From the NCBI GenBank assembly GCA_903961015.1, contig CAJCCX010000082.1, positions 1 through 34,541 on the forward strand: DNA of 34,541 nt. The letters run 5' to 3'. The DNA is from an uncultured bacterium. GTDB taxonomy: Bacteria; Planctomycetota; Phycisphaerae; Phycisphaerales; SM1A02. Position 1 is the stretch's first letter. Every line of letters begins with the position of its first letter. Positions 1 through 7,891 of this stretch are shown piece by piece. A model generated the notes under the pieces. It did not search any database, had not been told where the DNA came from, and was given only the letters and a program-made list of their open reading frames with translations. Made by a program: the position numbers and the translations under genes.

Positions 1-1107
1 AGTGACTCGTGTTTTTGGCGGAGAATATTTGAGCGCATTTGAGACAAGATTCAGAAGTGCTTGGGAGATCAATCCCGCGTTGACAACAAAGCACAGATTT
101 GGATTGATTTTGATTTCAAGCACCATCTGTTTTGCTGCGCAGACAATTTCGACTTGTTCGGTGGCATCACGCACCACGCTGAGTGCATCAATGCTGACAA
201 ATTCCAATTGCGATATTGCTTTGGGTTGATCCAAAAACGCAAGAAGCAGAATGTCCTCAACAAGCGTGGAAAGACGGATCGTGTTTCGATGCATCACGCC
301 AAGAAAGTGAGCGACTTGTTCGGGATCTTCCGATCCGACTTGCATCAGAGTCTCCAGATATCCCTTGATATTGGTGATTGGTGTGCGCAGTTCATGCGAG
401 ACATTTGCGGCAAAGTCTGTTCGCACATTTTCTAAGCGCCGAATTTTGGTGACGTCATCAAGTGCTAACAAGACGCCGTCGTTCCCTCCTGAGGAGTTTT
501 TCAGTGGATCTGCTGCCACAAAGATTGATTCAACAGAACCGCCTGAGAGTTTGATTTCACGCGTTGCAGCGACGCTGCCATTGAGAGACTCTTCCGCAAA
601 TCGCAGCAATTCTGGTTGGCGGATCACCTCCGCCAGAAGTCGTCCGCGGTATTCGCGGGAATCCAATCCCAGCATTTTCTCTGCAACTTCGTTCGCGCTT
701 CGAAAGCGCATTTGAGCGTCAAGCGAAATGAGGCCAGTCTGAATTGCACCAAGGAGAGTTTGAAGTTCGTCGCGTTCGATCTCCGCCCGTGCAAGCGCTT
801 CGGCATAACCACGCTGCGCGCGAGCGATTCCGCGCTGCATTCTCAACACCAATTCGTCATCCGAATCTTCAAGCGTGGCACCAAGTTCGCCATCACCAAT
901 CCGAGCGAGCAGTGCATACATCTGATCCACGCGGTGGCGATTGATCGTTTGCGTTACGTGAGCCAAAATCACACCCATCGTGAGCATGGAAATGACGCTT
1001 GCGATGACAGAGATCCCGCCGAGTGCAAGAATTGCTGATACGAGAAAAATGAACAATGCGCAAAGACGAAGCAGCCGAGGCAAGAAGATCGATTTCGGCG
1101 CAACCAT
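1..1107 (-). CDS. PhoR-like sensor histidine kinase, C-terminus cut by window edge
   Basis: Reading the minus strand from the ATG at 1107 gives 369 open codons that run off the window start. Residues about 12-50 hold a two-segment hydrophobic hairpin, so the protein should sit in the inner membrane. A PAS-like region follows (about 115-220). The HisKA H-box is SHELRTPITN with the phospho-accepting His at about 238, and the N-box NLVSNALKYSP of the ATPase domain lies near 353-363. The remaining G boxes fall outside the window. It starts 44 nt after the response regulator on the same strand, so the two form a two-component pair. The regulator-then-kinase order and the PhoR-like architecture suggest phosphate or envelope sensing, but the ligand cannot be read from sequence. 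The protein autophosphorylates on the His and passes phosphate to the regulator. Confidence 0.9.
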   Translation of the reverse strand, partial: MVAPKSIFLPRLLRLCALFIFLVSAILALGGISVIASVISMLTMGVILAHVTQTINRHRVDQMYALLARIGDGELGATLEDSDDELVLRMQRGIARAQRGYAEALARAEIERDELQTLLGAIQTGLISLDAQMRFRSANEVAEKMLGLDSREYRGRLLAEVIRQPELLRFAEESLNGSVAATREIKLSGGSVESIFVAADPLKNSSGGNDGVLLALDDVTKIRRLENVRTDFAANVSHELRTPITNIKGYLETLMQVGSEDPEQVAHFLGVMHRNTIRLSTLVEDILLLAFLDQPKAISQLEFVSIDALSVVRDATEQVEIVCAAKQMVLEIKINPNLCFVVNAGLISQALLNLVSNALKYSPPKTRVT

Positions 1108-1151
1108 TGGTATGTCCCAAGGTATCCGTTGGCGAGGAATGTCGGAAGCGG

Positions 1152-1865
1152 CTAAACCTTTTCGCCATCAGAGAATCGATAGCCCACGCCGCGTACAGTC
1201 TCGATGGAATCACCCAAATCTTGCATCTTTCTGCGGATTGCAGTGATGTGGACATCGATTGTTCTCTGCGACAGAACGGTCAGTGGACCATGCACGGTCG
1301 AGATAATTTGATCGCGCGTGCGAACAAATCCTGGTCGCTTTGCGAGCATAAAGAGCATTTCAAATTCTGTGATTGTCAGCGAGATTGTTTCTCCGTTGCA
1401 AATCACAACATGTCGTTCTTTGTCAATAGTCAACTTTCCGCCGCAACGCACCAAGACGCCATCATGTTGTTCGACTCCAGGTATGCCGTGCTTGCGCATT
1501 GCATTTTGCAGGCGCGCCATTAAAACGCGTGGACTGAATGGCTTGGTGACATAATCGTCAGCACCCATTTCAATTCCCGCGACAATGTCTGCTTCACTTC
1601 CACGCGCAGTCAGCATGACGACAGGAATTTTTTTCGTCTCGTCGTTTTCTTTCAGTCTTCGACAGACTTCAAGTCCGTCAAGATCTGGCAACATCAAATC
1701 AAGTACGAGCAAATCAGGAATCGATTTGCGTGCAAGTTCGAGCGCGCGTCGCCCGGATCGAGTGATCGTCACATCAACGCCTTCACGCTCGAGATGAAAC
1801 TTCACAAGATCAGCAATTTCCGGTTCATCCTCTACAACAAGCGCAGTTCTATTTGTGTTGATCAT
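1152..1865 (-). CDS. OmpR/PhoB-family response regulator
   Basis: A 237-residue two-domain regulator, the usual family length. The receiver domain has the acidic pair (VVEDE near residue 12), the phospho-acceptor Asp at about 56 in VLDLMLPD, the conserved Thr in MLTARG (about 86) and Lys in VTKPF (about 108). A winged-helix DNA-binding domain (Trans_reg_C) follows from about 130 to the end, closing with RGVGYRF, typical of PhoB/OmpR proteins. A TTG at 1868 is also in frame, but the ATG at 1865 is preferred; an AAGGA-type ribosome site lies about 12 nt upstream. It is followed by the histidine kinase and preceded by anmK 89 nt away on the same strand. Target genes are unknown. Confidence 0.93.
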   Translation of the reverse strand: MINTNRTALVVEDEPEIADLVKFHLEREGVDVTITRSGRRALELARKSIPDLLVLDLMLPDLDGLEVCRRLKENDETKKIPVVMLTARGSEADIVAGIEMGADDYVTKPFSPRVLMARLQNAMRKHGIPGVEQHDGVLVRCGGKLTIDKERHVVICNGETISLTITEFEMLFMLAKRPGFVRTRDQIISTVHGPLTVLSQRTIDVHITAIRRKMQDLGDSIETVRGVGYRFSDGEKV

Positions 1866-1954
1866 CAATTCGATCCTTCCGTGGTTGAAGAGGCATTATG
1901 AGGTTTGCGACACTTCAACGCACCGAATTTGTGTGAAGATTGGATGAATTGATT

Positions 1955-3142
1955 TTACGGGACAAGCAAGAAAGCGCCATCAATCGCTCGGATCGCCTGT
2001 CTCCCGGTCACCGCAGGCAGTGTGATGGACACTCCGTCTGCTGCGAGGATCCCCAAAAGAGCCATGGCAGTGGTTTCTCGAGCATCGCTTGGCACGCCAT
2101 ATTCGTCGGTTGTTCGAACCGAACCCTTCCAAGAACTACTGGATTTTATAGCACGGCGCATCGCGCTCATCAACCCTACATTTCGCACTCCGCCTCCAGC
2201 GAAAAGCACAAATACGCGGGAAGTGCGTTGATTTGCGGGGATCGTTTCAGCAATCGCCTGAGAGACAGTTTGCGCGATTGCTTGCGCTGCGGTTGCAAGC
2301 GCATCGGAAGGCGATAAACCAGAAAGATGCGCTGAAGCTTGCGCCACGATTTCGTCTGTTGTTCCAAGTGATCGTCCTGATCTGCGTTGTTGATCGAGAA
2401 GAGTGTGTACAGGTTCGAGAGCCGAAGGATTTACACGACCAGAAAGTGCGAGTCGCCCATCCATATCAAATGGAATGTTCGCCATCGTTCGTGAAATGTG
2501 ATCAAGCAATTGATTGCACAAGCAGAGATCGAATCCGCGAATGTCATCAATCCAGAAGGCGCGTTTGTCGGCTGAATTGAAAACCAAATTGCCAGTCGCT
2601 CGTGGTTCTGCAGGAAGAATGGTTGCGTTGGAAAACCCGCCAAGATTGACGACAGCTCTGCATGACGCTTTCGAGCGAAACATCATCCAGTCCGAGAGTG
2701 GTGTGATCGGCGCACCTTGTCCGCCCGCAGCAAGATCCGCAGCGCGAAGATTGCTGACAATCTGGCAACCAAAATCTTGTGCGACAATTGATGCGTCAAT
2801 CAATTGCAACGAAAGCGGGGGCTTATGAAAGAGCGTTTGGCCGTGTAGCACGATCAGATCTGGCTTGCCATGGACATTCGCAAGTTCGCGAAGCGGCGGC
2901 AAATGCGCAAGTGCTAAATCTCTTGCAAGTGCAGTGAATGCACCAGCGGTCAGTGGTTCTTGTCTTTGAGCGGCGCGAAGTCGCGCGGTTAAATCGCCCA
3001 ACTGTGCGCTGGCTTGTCCCAGAAGTGTCGCACGCGCTATCAATCCTCGGCCAGAGATTCGAACTGCAGCAGTATCGATGCCGTCGATACTTGTTCCAGT
3101 CATGGCGGCGAAAACCAAACGCGTTTTTGATCGGGGAGACAT
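1955..3142 (-). CDS. anmK: anhydro-N-acetylmuramic acid kinase
   Basis: AnmK phosphorylates and opens 1,6-anhydro-MurNAc to MurNAc-6-phosphate during cell-wall recycling in the cytoplasm. The signature near the N-terminus, MTGTSIDGID (residues 14-23 from this start), matches the family MSGTSxDGID nucleotide-binding motif. NLGGFSNAT and FAGGGVRNVGL further on are also family motifs, and the 395-residue length is close to typical. One oddity: where the family usually has a GFDTGPGN-type motif, this protein reads GFDLCLCN, so the catalytic Asp is kept but the TGPG stretch is lost. The ATG at 3142 is preferred over the one at 3160 because it begins closer to the family start and has a GATACT hexamer 8 nt upstream. 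Divergent from the decarboxylase gene. Confidence 0.88.
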   Translation of the reverse strand: MSPRSKTRLVFAAMTGTSIDGIDTAAVRISGRGLIARATLLGQASAQLGDLTARLRAAQRQEPLTAGAFTALARDLALAHLPPLRELANVHGKPDLIVLHGQTLFHKPPLSLQLIDASIVAQDFGCQIVSNLRAADLAAGGQGAPITPLSDWMMFRSKASCRAVVNLGGFSNATILPAEPRATGNLVFNSADKRAFWIDDIRGFDLCLCNQLLDHISRTMANIPFDMDGRLALSGRVNPSALEPVHTLLDQQRRSGRSLGTTDEIVAQASAHLSGLSPSDALATAAQAIAQTVSQAIAETIPANQRTSRVFVLFAGGGVRNVGLMSAMRRAIKSSSSWKGSVRTTDEYGVPSDARETTAMALLGILAADGVSITLPAVTGRQAIRAIDGAFLLVP

Positions 3143-3150
3143 GTGGGGGC

Positions 3151-3170
3151 AGTATCGCATTTGCTAGACT
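3151..3170. promoter_or_regulatory. divergent -10 elements for anmK and the decarboxylase gene
   Basis: Only 37 bp separate the two start codons. On the minus strand GATACT (3151-3156) lies 8 nt before the anmK ATG. On the plus strand TAGACT (3165-3170) lies 9 nt before the decarboxylase ATG at 3180. Neither start has a Shine-Dalgarno sequence. The spacing would put transcription starts at or within about 3 nt of the ATGs, as in leaderless genes. This is inferred from sequence only. Confidence 0.45.
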
Positions 3171-3179
3171 TGTGTGCCA

Positions 3180-4151
3180 ATGAGCAAACGAATTCTTGTC
3201 ACTGGTGGCGCAGGCTTTCTTGGTTCGCATTTGTGCGAGAGATTGGTCGCGCAGGGGAATGAAGTTGTTTGTTTGGACAACCTTTTTACGAGTCAGAAAT
3301 TGAACATTGAGCACTTGTTGCAGAAGCCGAACTTTCAATTCGTTCTTCATGATGTCACCGAACCATTCAAGTTTGAGGTTGATGAGATTTACAACCTTGC
3401 ATGCCCCGCAGCGCCTGGTCACTATCAATACAACCCGATCAAGACGATGAAGACAAGCGTGCTTGGTTCGATGCATGCGCTTGGATTGGGCAGGCGAGTG
3501 AATGCACGCGTGCTGCAAGCGTCGACAAGCGAGGTCTATGGCGATCCTGATGTGCACCCGCAGGTCGAGAGTTATCGCGGGAATGTGAATCCGATCGGAC
3601 CGCGATCGTGCTATGACGAAGGCAAGCGCGCCGCTGAAACGCTGATGTTTGACTATCGCCGCGTGCACAAAATGCGCATCAAAGTGGTACGGATTTTTAA
3701 TACATACGGGCCGAGAATGCACCCATTCGATGGGCGCGTTGTTAGTAATTTCATTCGGCAAGCAGTCACGGGAGAGCCATTGACAATTTATGGTGATGGC
3801 AAGCAGAGTCGATCGTTCTGTTATGTCGACGATTTGATTGACGGACTCCTGAGCACCATGAATACTTCAGATGATTTCACAGGGCCAGTGAATATTGGCA
3901 ACCCCGTGGAATTTACAATTCGCCAATTGGCAGAACATGTTGTGCGGTTGGTGGGAGGGTCTGCGAAGATTGAAGTTGCACGTCCTCTTCCGCAGGATGA
4001 TCCCAAGCAGCGTTGCCCAGATATTTCTCTTGCGCGAAGCGTGCTGAAGTGGGAGCCGAAGGTTCCGCTGGAAGTTGGATTGAAGCGAACGATTGATTGG
4101 TTTCGCTCAGTTGATATGTCTCAGTTCAAAGCGCCAACGCCAAATTATTGA
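3180..4151 (+). CDS. uxs: UDP-glucuronate decarboxylase (UDP-xylose synthase), SDR family
   Basis: Converts UDP-glucuronate to UDP-xylose with bound NAD, supplying pentose for surface polysaccharides. The 323-residue chain is one extended SDR domain: the Rossmann motif [11 protein letters not shown] (8-18), the substrate-binding run [12 protein letters not shown] (75-86) characteristic of UXS rather than GalE or RmlB, a catalytic Ser/Glu in STSEVYG (115-121), and the Tyr-x3-Lys pair in CYDEGKR (Y145, K149). SRSFCYVDD near residue 205 is also family-typical. An in-frame GTG at 3174 exists, but the ATG at 3180 has better family agreement and a TAGACT hexamer 9 nt before it. No sugar-nucleotide genes flank it. 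The stop codon lies in a short 13-bp repeat and faces the zinc-ribbon gene. Confidence 0.93.
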   Translation: MSKRILVTGGAGFLGSHLCERLVAQGNEVVCLDNLFTSQKLNIEHLLQKPNFQFVLHDVTEPFKFEVDEIYNLACPAAPGHYQYNPIKTMKTSVLGSMHALGLGRRVNARVLQASTSEVYGDPDVHPQVESYRGNVNPIGPRSCYDEGKRAAETLMFDYRRVHKMRIKVVRIFNTYGPRMHPFDGRVVSNFIRQAVTGEPLTIYGDGKQSRSFCYVDDLIDGLLSTMNTSDDFTGPVNIGNPVEFTIRQLAEHVVRLVGGSAKIEVARPLPQDDPKQRCPDISLARSVLKWEPKVPLEVGLKRTIDWFRSVDMSQFKAPTPNY

Positions 4152-4181
4152 TTCGAATTATGAATCCAAATTATGAATTCA
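4143..4181. repeat. 13-bp direct repeat spanning two convergent stop codons
   Basis: Two clear 13-bp units (AATTATGAATCCA at 4156-4168 and AATTATGAATTCA at 4169-4181) follow a diverged copy at 4143-4155. The decarboxylase stop (TGA at 4149-4151) and the zinc-ribbon stop (minus strand, 4179-4181) both fall inside the array. Period and placement resemble the arrays at 7844, 32744 and 32923. Confidence 0.7.
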
Positions 4182-4421
4182 AAGTTTTCGCCACTTGCTG
4201 CTCGTGGAAAGTTTTTCGCGATTTTCTGCAGGGGTGAAGAATTGTGTCAGTCCACACTTAGCGCAAACGACGACATCGAAGTTTGCCCCGGCAAACCATT
4301 TCGTGCCAAGTTGCGGCAAGTAATTTGGCGCATAGCCACCTCCGCTGCTGGCTTGAGTCGTAAATAATTCGGAAGATTTGCATCGGTCGCAGGTGCGCGG
4401 GAGTTCGTTCGCGTCATTCAT
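4179..4421 (-). CDS. small zinc-ribbon protein of unknown function
   Basis: An 80-residue protein with two CxxC knuckles, CDRC (C11, C14) and CAKC (C53, C56). This spacing fits a single zinc ribbon that binds one Zn ion. Between them is a Gly-rich stretch and an aromatic segment (KWFAGANFDVVV); the C-terminus is basic (SSKWRKL). I do not recognise a named family. The two paired knuckles and the amino-acid composition argue for a real gene rather than a chance frame. No ribosome site or -10 is obvious before the ATG. Function could be nucleic-acid or protein binding, but nothing in the sequence decides this. Confidence 0.7.
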   Translation of the reverse strand: MNDANELPRTCDRCKSSELFTTQASSGGGYAPNYLPQLGTKWFAGANFDVVVCAKCGLTQFFTPAENREKLSTSSKWRKL

Positions 4422-4637
4422 AGTGTTCTGGCTTTCGATTTTGGACTGGGTGATTCGCCGAGATGAATATTTTTACGAAGGTGAAAGCGTACAGGGGGAA
4501 TTGGGTAGTATTTTTAGTTATTATCGGACTGTTATGGCAAGAAAAACGGGAGTGATTTGATTTGCTTGGCTGCGGGTGGTTATTGTGTTGGTTGAACGGT
4601 ATCGCATAAATCAACCCTAAAAAAATACGAACAAACC

Positions 4638-4666
4638 TTGACAGCAACCGATACTATCTATACCGT
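4638..4666 (+). promoter_or_regulatory. recA promoter
   Basis: The 326-nt gap 4422-4747 holds no convincing gene. It does contain a perfect -35 TTGACA (4638-4643), followed after 15 nt by TATACC (4659-4664) or after 17 nt by TACCGT (4661-4666). Transcription should begin near 4671, leaving a leader of about 75 nt before the recA ATG. I looked for an E. coli, Bacillus or alphaproteobacterial LexA box and did not find a convincing one. Confidence 0.6.
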
Positions 4667-4690
4667 ACAAACACCAAACGAAGCAAGGAT

Positions 4691-4732
4691 GCCTCAATCA
4701 GTGCTTATCCAGCGTGGATAAGTGAAAGAGGC
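4691..4732 (+). promoter_or_regulatory. hairpin in the recA leader
   Basis: A perfect 7-bp inverted repeat, CTTATCC (4704-4710) and GGATAAG (4716-4722) around a 5-nt loop, is enclosed by an outer GCCTC (4691-4695) / GAGGC (4728-4732) pair. The structure ends directly beside the ribosome site GGAAAGGA (4733-4740). It could be an mRNA element tuning recA translation, or a DNA operator. Confidence 0.5.
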
Positions 4733-4747
4733 GGAAAGGAATCCAAA

Positions 4748-6127
4748 ATGATTTCAAACGGAAGCATCGCAACAAAGTCCCCCGTCAGCACCTCTAACCC
4801 AGCGACTGTTTCGCTCGCCGCATCGGCGACGACTCAGGCAAGGACCGTGACAACTACGCCGGCTGCAGCCGCCACTTCAGCTGCAGCCACTTCAGCTGCA
4901 GCCACTTCAGGCACGGCCACGGCCGCTGCAAAGCCTGCAGATGGAAAATCAGACAAGTCAGAAGGGAGGAGCTTAGATATAAATACACCTATGGAAACCA
5001 AGAACCTGGAAACAAAGAGCACAACTGCAACTGGACCGGCTGCGAGTACAAAGCAAACAGCCGCAGCGGCAGCTGCTGCGAAAGCAACGGCAGCAGAATC
5101 TGCTGGTCGTACGCGCGCACTCGAAGCCGCAGTGGGACAGATCGAGAAGGCATTCGGCAAGGGATCGATTATGCGATTCGTCGGCGACAATCTTCCGGAC
5201 ATCCAGGGCATCAGCACTGGGACATTGAGTCTCGATCTCGCTTTGGGAGGTCGCGGACTTCCGAAGGGTCGTATCGTCGAAATCTTTGGCCCAGAATCTT
5301 CGGGAAAGACCACACTCGCGCTGACGGTGATCGCCAACGCGCAAAAGAATGGTGGCAACGCTGCATTCATTGACGCCGAGCACGCTCTCGATCCATCGTG
5401 GGCAAAGCGATTGGGAGTTGATTTAGAGGAGATGCTCATTTCACAACCCGACACTGGAGAACAAGCTTTGGAAATCTGCGAACTTCTTGTGCGATCCAAT
5501 GCCGTTGATGTGATCGTCATTGATTCGGTTGCTGCGCTGATTCCACGTGCGGAAATCGAAGGAGAAATGGGCGATAGTCACGTTGGATTGCAGGCTCGTT
5601 TGATGAGTCAGGCGATGCGAAAGTTGACGGGTGCTATCGCCAAAAGCGAAGTGATCGTGATCTTTATCAATCAGTTGCGCGAGAAGATTGGCGTGATGTT
5701 TGGCAGTCCCGAAACAACGACAGGTGGACGCGCGCTCAAGTTCTATTCGACCATTCGCATCGACATTCGCCGCATTGGCGCGATCAAAGATGGTGAGAAC
5801 AATGTTGGAAATCGCGTGCGCGCAAAGGTGGTCAAGAACAAGATTGCACCGCCATTCCGTGAAGCAGAATTTGACATTATGTTCAACGAAGGAATCAGCG
5901 TCTCGGGCGATCTCATCGATCTCGCTGTGAATCATGGAGTTGTCGACAAGGCCGGATCTTGGTTCAGCTATGGCGATGTTCGTTTGGGACAAGGTCGCGA
6001 AGCATCGAAGCAGTTCATTCGCGAAAATCCCGATCTCGCGGCGGAGATTCGCAGTGGGATCATTGCCAAGCGTGCACTCAATCCAGATGCGGCGATCACA
6101 CCTCGAACGCCACGCGGCGGGGAGTGA
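4748..6127 (+). CDS. recA: recombinase RecA with long N-terminal extension
   Basis: RecA forms filaments on single-stranded DNA for recombinational repair and triggers LexA self-cleavage. The conserved core begins near residue 124 ([20 protein letters not shown]) and carries Walker [10 protein letters not shown] (181-189), the Walker B region [12 protein letters not shown] and the loop [11 protein letters not shown]. Upstream is an extension of about 120 residues rich in Ala, Thr and Ser with TSAAA repeats, which usual RecA proteins of about 350 residues lack. The start at 4748 is supported by GGAAAGGA 7 nt upstream. An internal ATG at 4991 has a GGGAGGAG about 22 nt away, too far to be optimal, and would still leave about 40 extra residues. 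The C-terminal tail is less acidic than in E. coli RecA. Confidence 0.97.
   Translation: MISNGSIATKSPVSTSNPATVSLAASATTQARTVTTTPAAAATSAAATSAAATSGTATAAAKPADGKSDKSEGRSLDINTPMETKNLETKSTTATGPAASTKQTAAAAAAAKATAAESAGRTRALEAAVGQIEKAFGKGSIMRFVGDNLPDIQGISTGTLSLDLALGGRGLPKGRIVEIFGPESSGKTTLALTVIANAQKNGGNAAFIDAEHALDPSWAKRLGVDLEEMLISQPDTGEQALEICELLVRSNAVDVIVIDSVAALIPRAEIEGEMGDSHVGLQARLMSQAMRKLTGAIAKSEVIVIFINQLREKIGVMFGSPETTTGGRALKFYSTIRIDIRRIGAIKDGENNVGNRVRAKVVKNKIAPPFREAEFDIMFNEGISVSGDLIDLAVNHGVVDKAGSWFSYGDVRLGQGREASKQFIRENPDLAAEIRSGIIAKRALNPDAAITPRTPRGGE
4871..4910 (+). repeat. 15-bp in-frame tandem repeat inside recA
   Basis: The unit GCCACTTCAGCTGCA occurs at 4871-4885 and 4886-4900, with a partial third copy to 4910. 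It encodes repeated ATSAA. A 15-bp change keeps the frame, so the array could vary in copy number and alter extension length without breaking RecA. Confidence 0.75.
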
Positions 6128-6151
6128 TTCGCTAGTAAATCGAAGATTTTG

Positions 6152-6200
6152 CTTCGGAGGCTTCGCGTTGTTCATCATGGACACGTGCTTGCCTCCGAGG
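6152..6200 (+). terminator. possible recA transcript-end hairpin
   Basis: A 10-bp stem with one wobble pair forms between 6152-6161 and 6191-6200, 24 nt after the recA stop. The loop can itself fold (TGTTC with GGACA). No T tract follows, so this is either a Rho-independent terminator of unusual type or just an mRNA 3' end structure. Confidence 0.35.
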
Positions 6201-6373
6201 CAAGATCTCGCAACTTTGTACTTGTTTAGTCAGGTTTATAGTTGATTGAAAATGAAGTCGGTCGACGCATGTTGAACACAAATTCAATAACGGGCCAGGG
6301 CGTCGGCCGACTATTTTTATAATTCAAAATATTTAAACAGTATTCTGCAAAATTCATTAAATTCAGAGAGTGC

Positions 6374-6379
6374 TACAAT
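6374..6379 (+). promoter_or_regulatory. -10 element of tRNA-Leu
   Basis: TACAAT lies 11 nt before the first tRNA base, inside a very AT-rich stretch (6312-6380). No good -35 hexamer is seen. The spacing would start transcription a few nucleotides upstream of the mature 5' end. Confidence 0.45.
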
Positions 6380-6390
6380 GTTCAACCGTC

Positions 6391-6474
6391 GCGGGCGTGG
6401 CGGAATTGGCAGACGCGCAAGATTCAGGTTCTTGTGGGGTAAAACCCGTGGAGGTTCGATTCCTCTCGCCCGCA
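6391..6474 (+). tRNA. tRNA-Leu(CAG)
   Basis: An 84-nt class II tRNA. The acceptor GCGGGCG pairs with CGCCCGC (6467-6473) and the discriminator is A. The anticodon stem CAAGA/TCTTG frames the loop TTCAGGT with anticodon CAG, reading CUG. A long variable arm (GGGGTAAAACCC) is present, as expected for leucine. The T arm GGAGG-TTCGATT-CCTCT has one G-T pair. CCA is not encoded. Confidence 0.96.
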
Positions 6475-6607
6475 TTCGCTTGCTTTCGACCGAGAAGATT
6501 TTGATGCAGAAATCAAATCTCAATCACTGCTCACATGGGTCAGTTGGATCCGATGACCGAAAACGGCGAGACTGGCGAGCCGGTGAAGCCCGATTGCAGG
6601 TGAGACT

Positions 6608-7798
6608 GTGATCTATCTGGACAATAATGCGACTACTCGACCTGCAGAAGAGGTCGTCGGGGCGATTGAAAAATCATTGCGTGAAAATTGGTGGAATCCG
6701 TCGAGTCTCTATACCGGCGGAGCGCGTGCAAGAGAAGCCGTCGAACTTGCACGCGAACAAATCGCTCAACTCGTCGGGTGTTCGCCACGCGAGATCATTT
6801 TGACTTCGGGCGGAACCGAATCGTGCAATCTTGCGTTGGCTGGATCGCTGGGCGGATTTCTCGCTGCAGATCAAAGCAAACGTAAGGTTATTGTGACAAC
6901 TCGCTTCGAACACAGTGCGGTTCGAGAATGCGCGCAAGAATTGTCAAATCGTTTTGTCAATGAAGGAGCAGAAGTTGTGTGGCTTGAAGGTGGTCGCGAT
7001 GGAGTGATAGATCCAAAGACTCTCGAGCATTTACTTCAGAAACGTGCGAACGAAATTGCAATTGTTTCCGTGATGTGGGTCAACAACGAGACTGGCGTTT
7101 TGCAACCGATTGCGCAATTGGGATCAATGTGCCGTCAGTATGGAGTTCGTTTTCATACAGATGCAACGCAGTGGGTCGGAAGAATGCCAACCGACTTATC
7201 CTCGATCGAAGTTGATTTGCTCACATTATCTGCTCACAAATTTCAAGGGCCAAAGGGAGTTGGCGCGTTGTACTGCCGTCGCGGCACCATGCTGCGATCT
7301 GCAATTATCGGAGGTCCACAGGAACGTGATCGCCGCGGAGGTACTGAAAATGTTTCGGGAATTATCGGGATGGGAGTTGCCGCAGAATTGGCGCTGAGAT
7401 GGCTGAATCAGTCGTCGAATCCATGGACGCATTTCGAGGCACTGCGCAACCAATTCGAAGCGTTGGTCTGCGCGGGATTGCCAAATGCAATCATTCTGGC
7501 GGGTCAGAATCTTCGTGTATGGAATACGAGCAACATTGCATTTACAAATCTGGAAGCCGAAGCTGTACTCGTGAATCTTGCAAAGCATGGGGTTGCCGCA
7601 TCCGCAGGTGCGGCGTGCTCATCTGGATCGCTGGATCCATCACCAGTTTTGTTGGCGATGGGAATCGCACCAGAAATTGCGCATGGAGCTGTACGGTTTT
7701 CGATTTCGCGCAATACAACAAATACAGAAATTATCTCCGCAGCAAATTCTGTGATCGAATCCGTTCAACAGCTCTCGCGGTCAATGCCGACAACGTAA
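6608..7798 (+). CDS. cysteine desulfurase (NifS/IscS type)
   Basis: A PLP enzyme that removes sulfur from cysteine for Fe-S cluster, thiamine and tRNA thiolation pathways. The N-terminus IYLDNNATT is the family hallmark. Other landmarks are the PLP-stacking His in FEHSAVRE (H102), Asp in FHTDATQ (D185), the Schiff-base Lys in LSAHKFQGPKG (K211) and the persulfide Cys in SAGAACSSGS (C337). At 396 residues it is full length. It starts at GTG with no ATG near; the family start matches exactly here. No IscU, SufU or IscR gene lies beside it, so its acceptor is unknown. It follows tRNA-Leu by 133 nt; a 22-codon frame in that gap (6535-6603) has no ribosome site and is not called. Confidence 0.95.
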   Translation: MIYLDNNATTRPAEEVVGAIEKSLRENWWNPSSLYTGGARAREAVELAREQIAQLVGCSPREIILTSGGTESCNLALAGSLGGFLAADQSKRKVIVTTRFEHSAVRECAQELSNRFVNEGAEVVWLEGGRDGVIDPKTLEHLLQKRANEIAIVSVMWVNNETGVLQPIAQLGSMCRQYGVRFHTDATQWVGRMPTDLSSIEVDLLTLSAHKFQGPKGVGALYCRRGTMLRSAIIGGPQERDRRGGTENVSGIIGMGVAAELALRWLNQSSNPWTHFEALRNQFEALVCAGLPNAIILAGQNLRVWNTSNIAFTNLEAEAVLVNLAKHGVAASAGAACSSGSLDPSPVLLAMGIAPEIAHGAVRFSISRNTTNTEIISAANSVIESVQQLSRSMPTT

Positions 7799-7843
7799 AC
7801 AAGTCAACCTCCTGTGACGGGGCAGCTTTCGCATGCGACTTTT

Positions 7844-7891
7844 GACCGCGACTATCGACCGCGACTATCGACCGCGACTATCGACCGCGAC
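7844..7891. repeat. 13-bp tandem array at the pgi 3' end
   Basis: CGACCGCGACTAT is repeated about 3.7 times: a 12-nt first copy (7844-7855), full copies at 7856-7868 and 7869-7881, and a partial copy at 7882-7891. The pgi stop codon (minus strand, 7878-7880) is made of array sequence. Copies are identical where they overlap. Confidence 0.9.

Noticed and set aside
2823-3761. 312-residue open frame on the minus strand
   Set aside because: It overlaps the start of anmK in another frame and runs antisense through the decarboxylase; no recognisable motif.
4414-4647. 77-residue minus-strand frame before recA
   Set aside because: It overlaps the recA promoter, has no ribosome site and an AT-rich, His/Asn-rich translation; judged non-coding.
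4595-4670. LexA/SOS box before recA
   Set aside because: Only imperfect inverted matches (CGATAC with ATACCG); nothing fits known LexA operators well enough to call.
5441-6184. 247-residue minus-strand frame, and a second one at 4834-5520
   Set aside because: Both are antisense to recA and mirror its codons; the Ala/Val runs come from the repeat-rich extension.
6535-6603. 22-codon frame just before the cysteine desulfurase
   Set aside because: No ribosome site, and too short to support without conservation; its stop lies 5 nt before the desulfurase GTG, so a leader peptide is possible but unproven.
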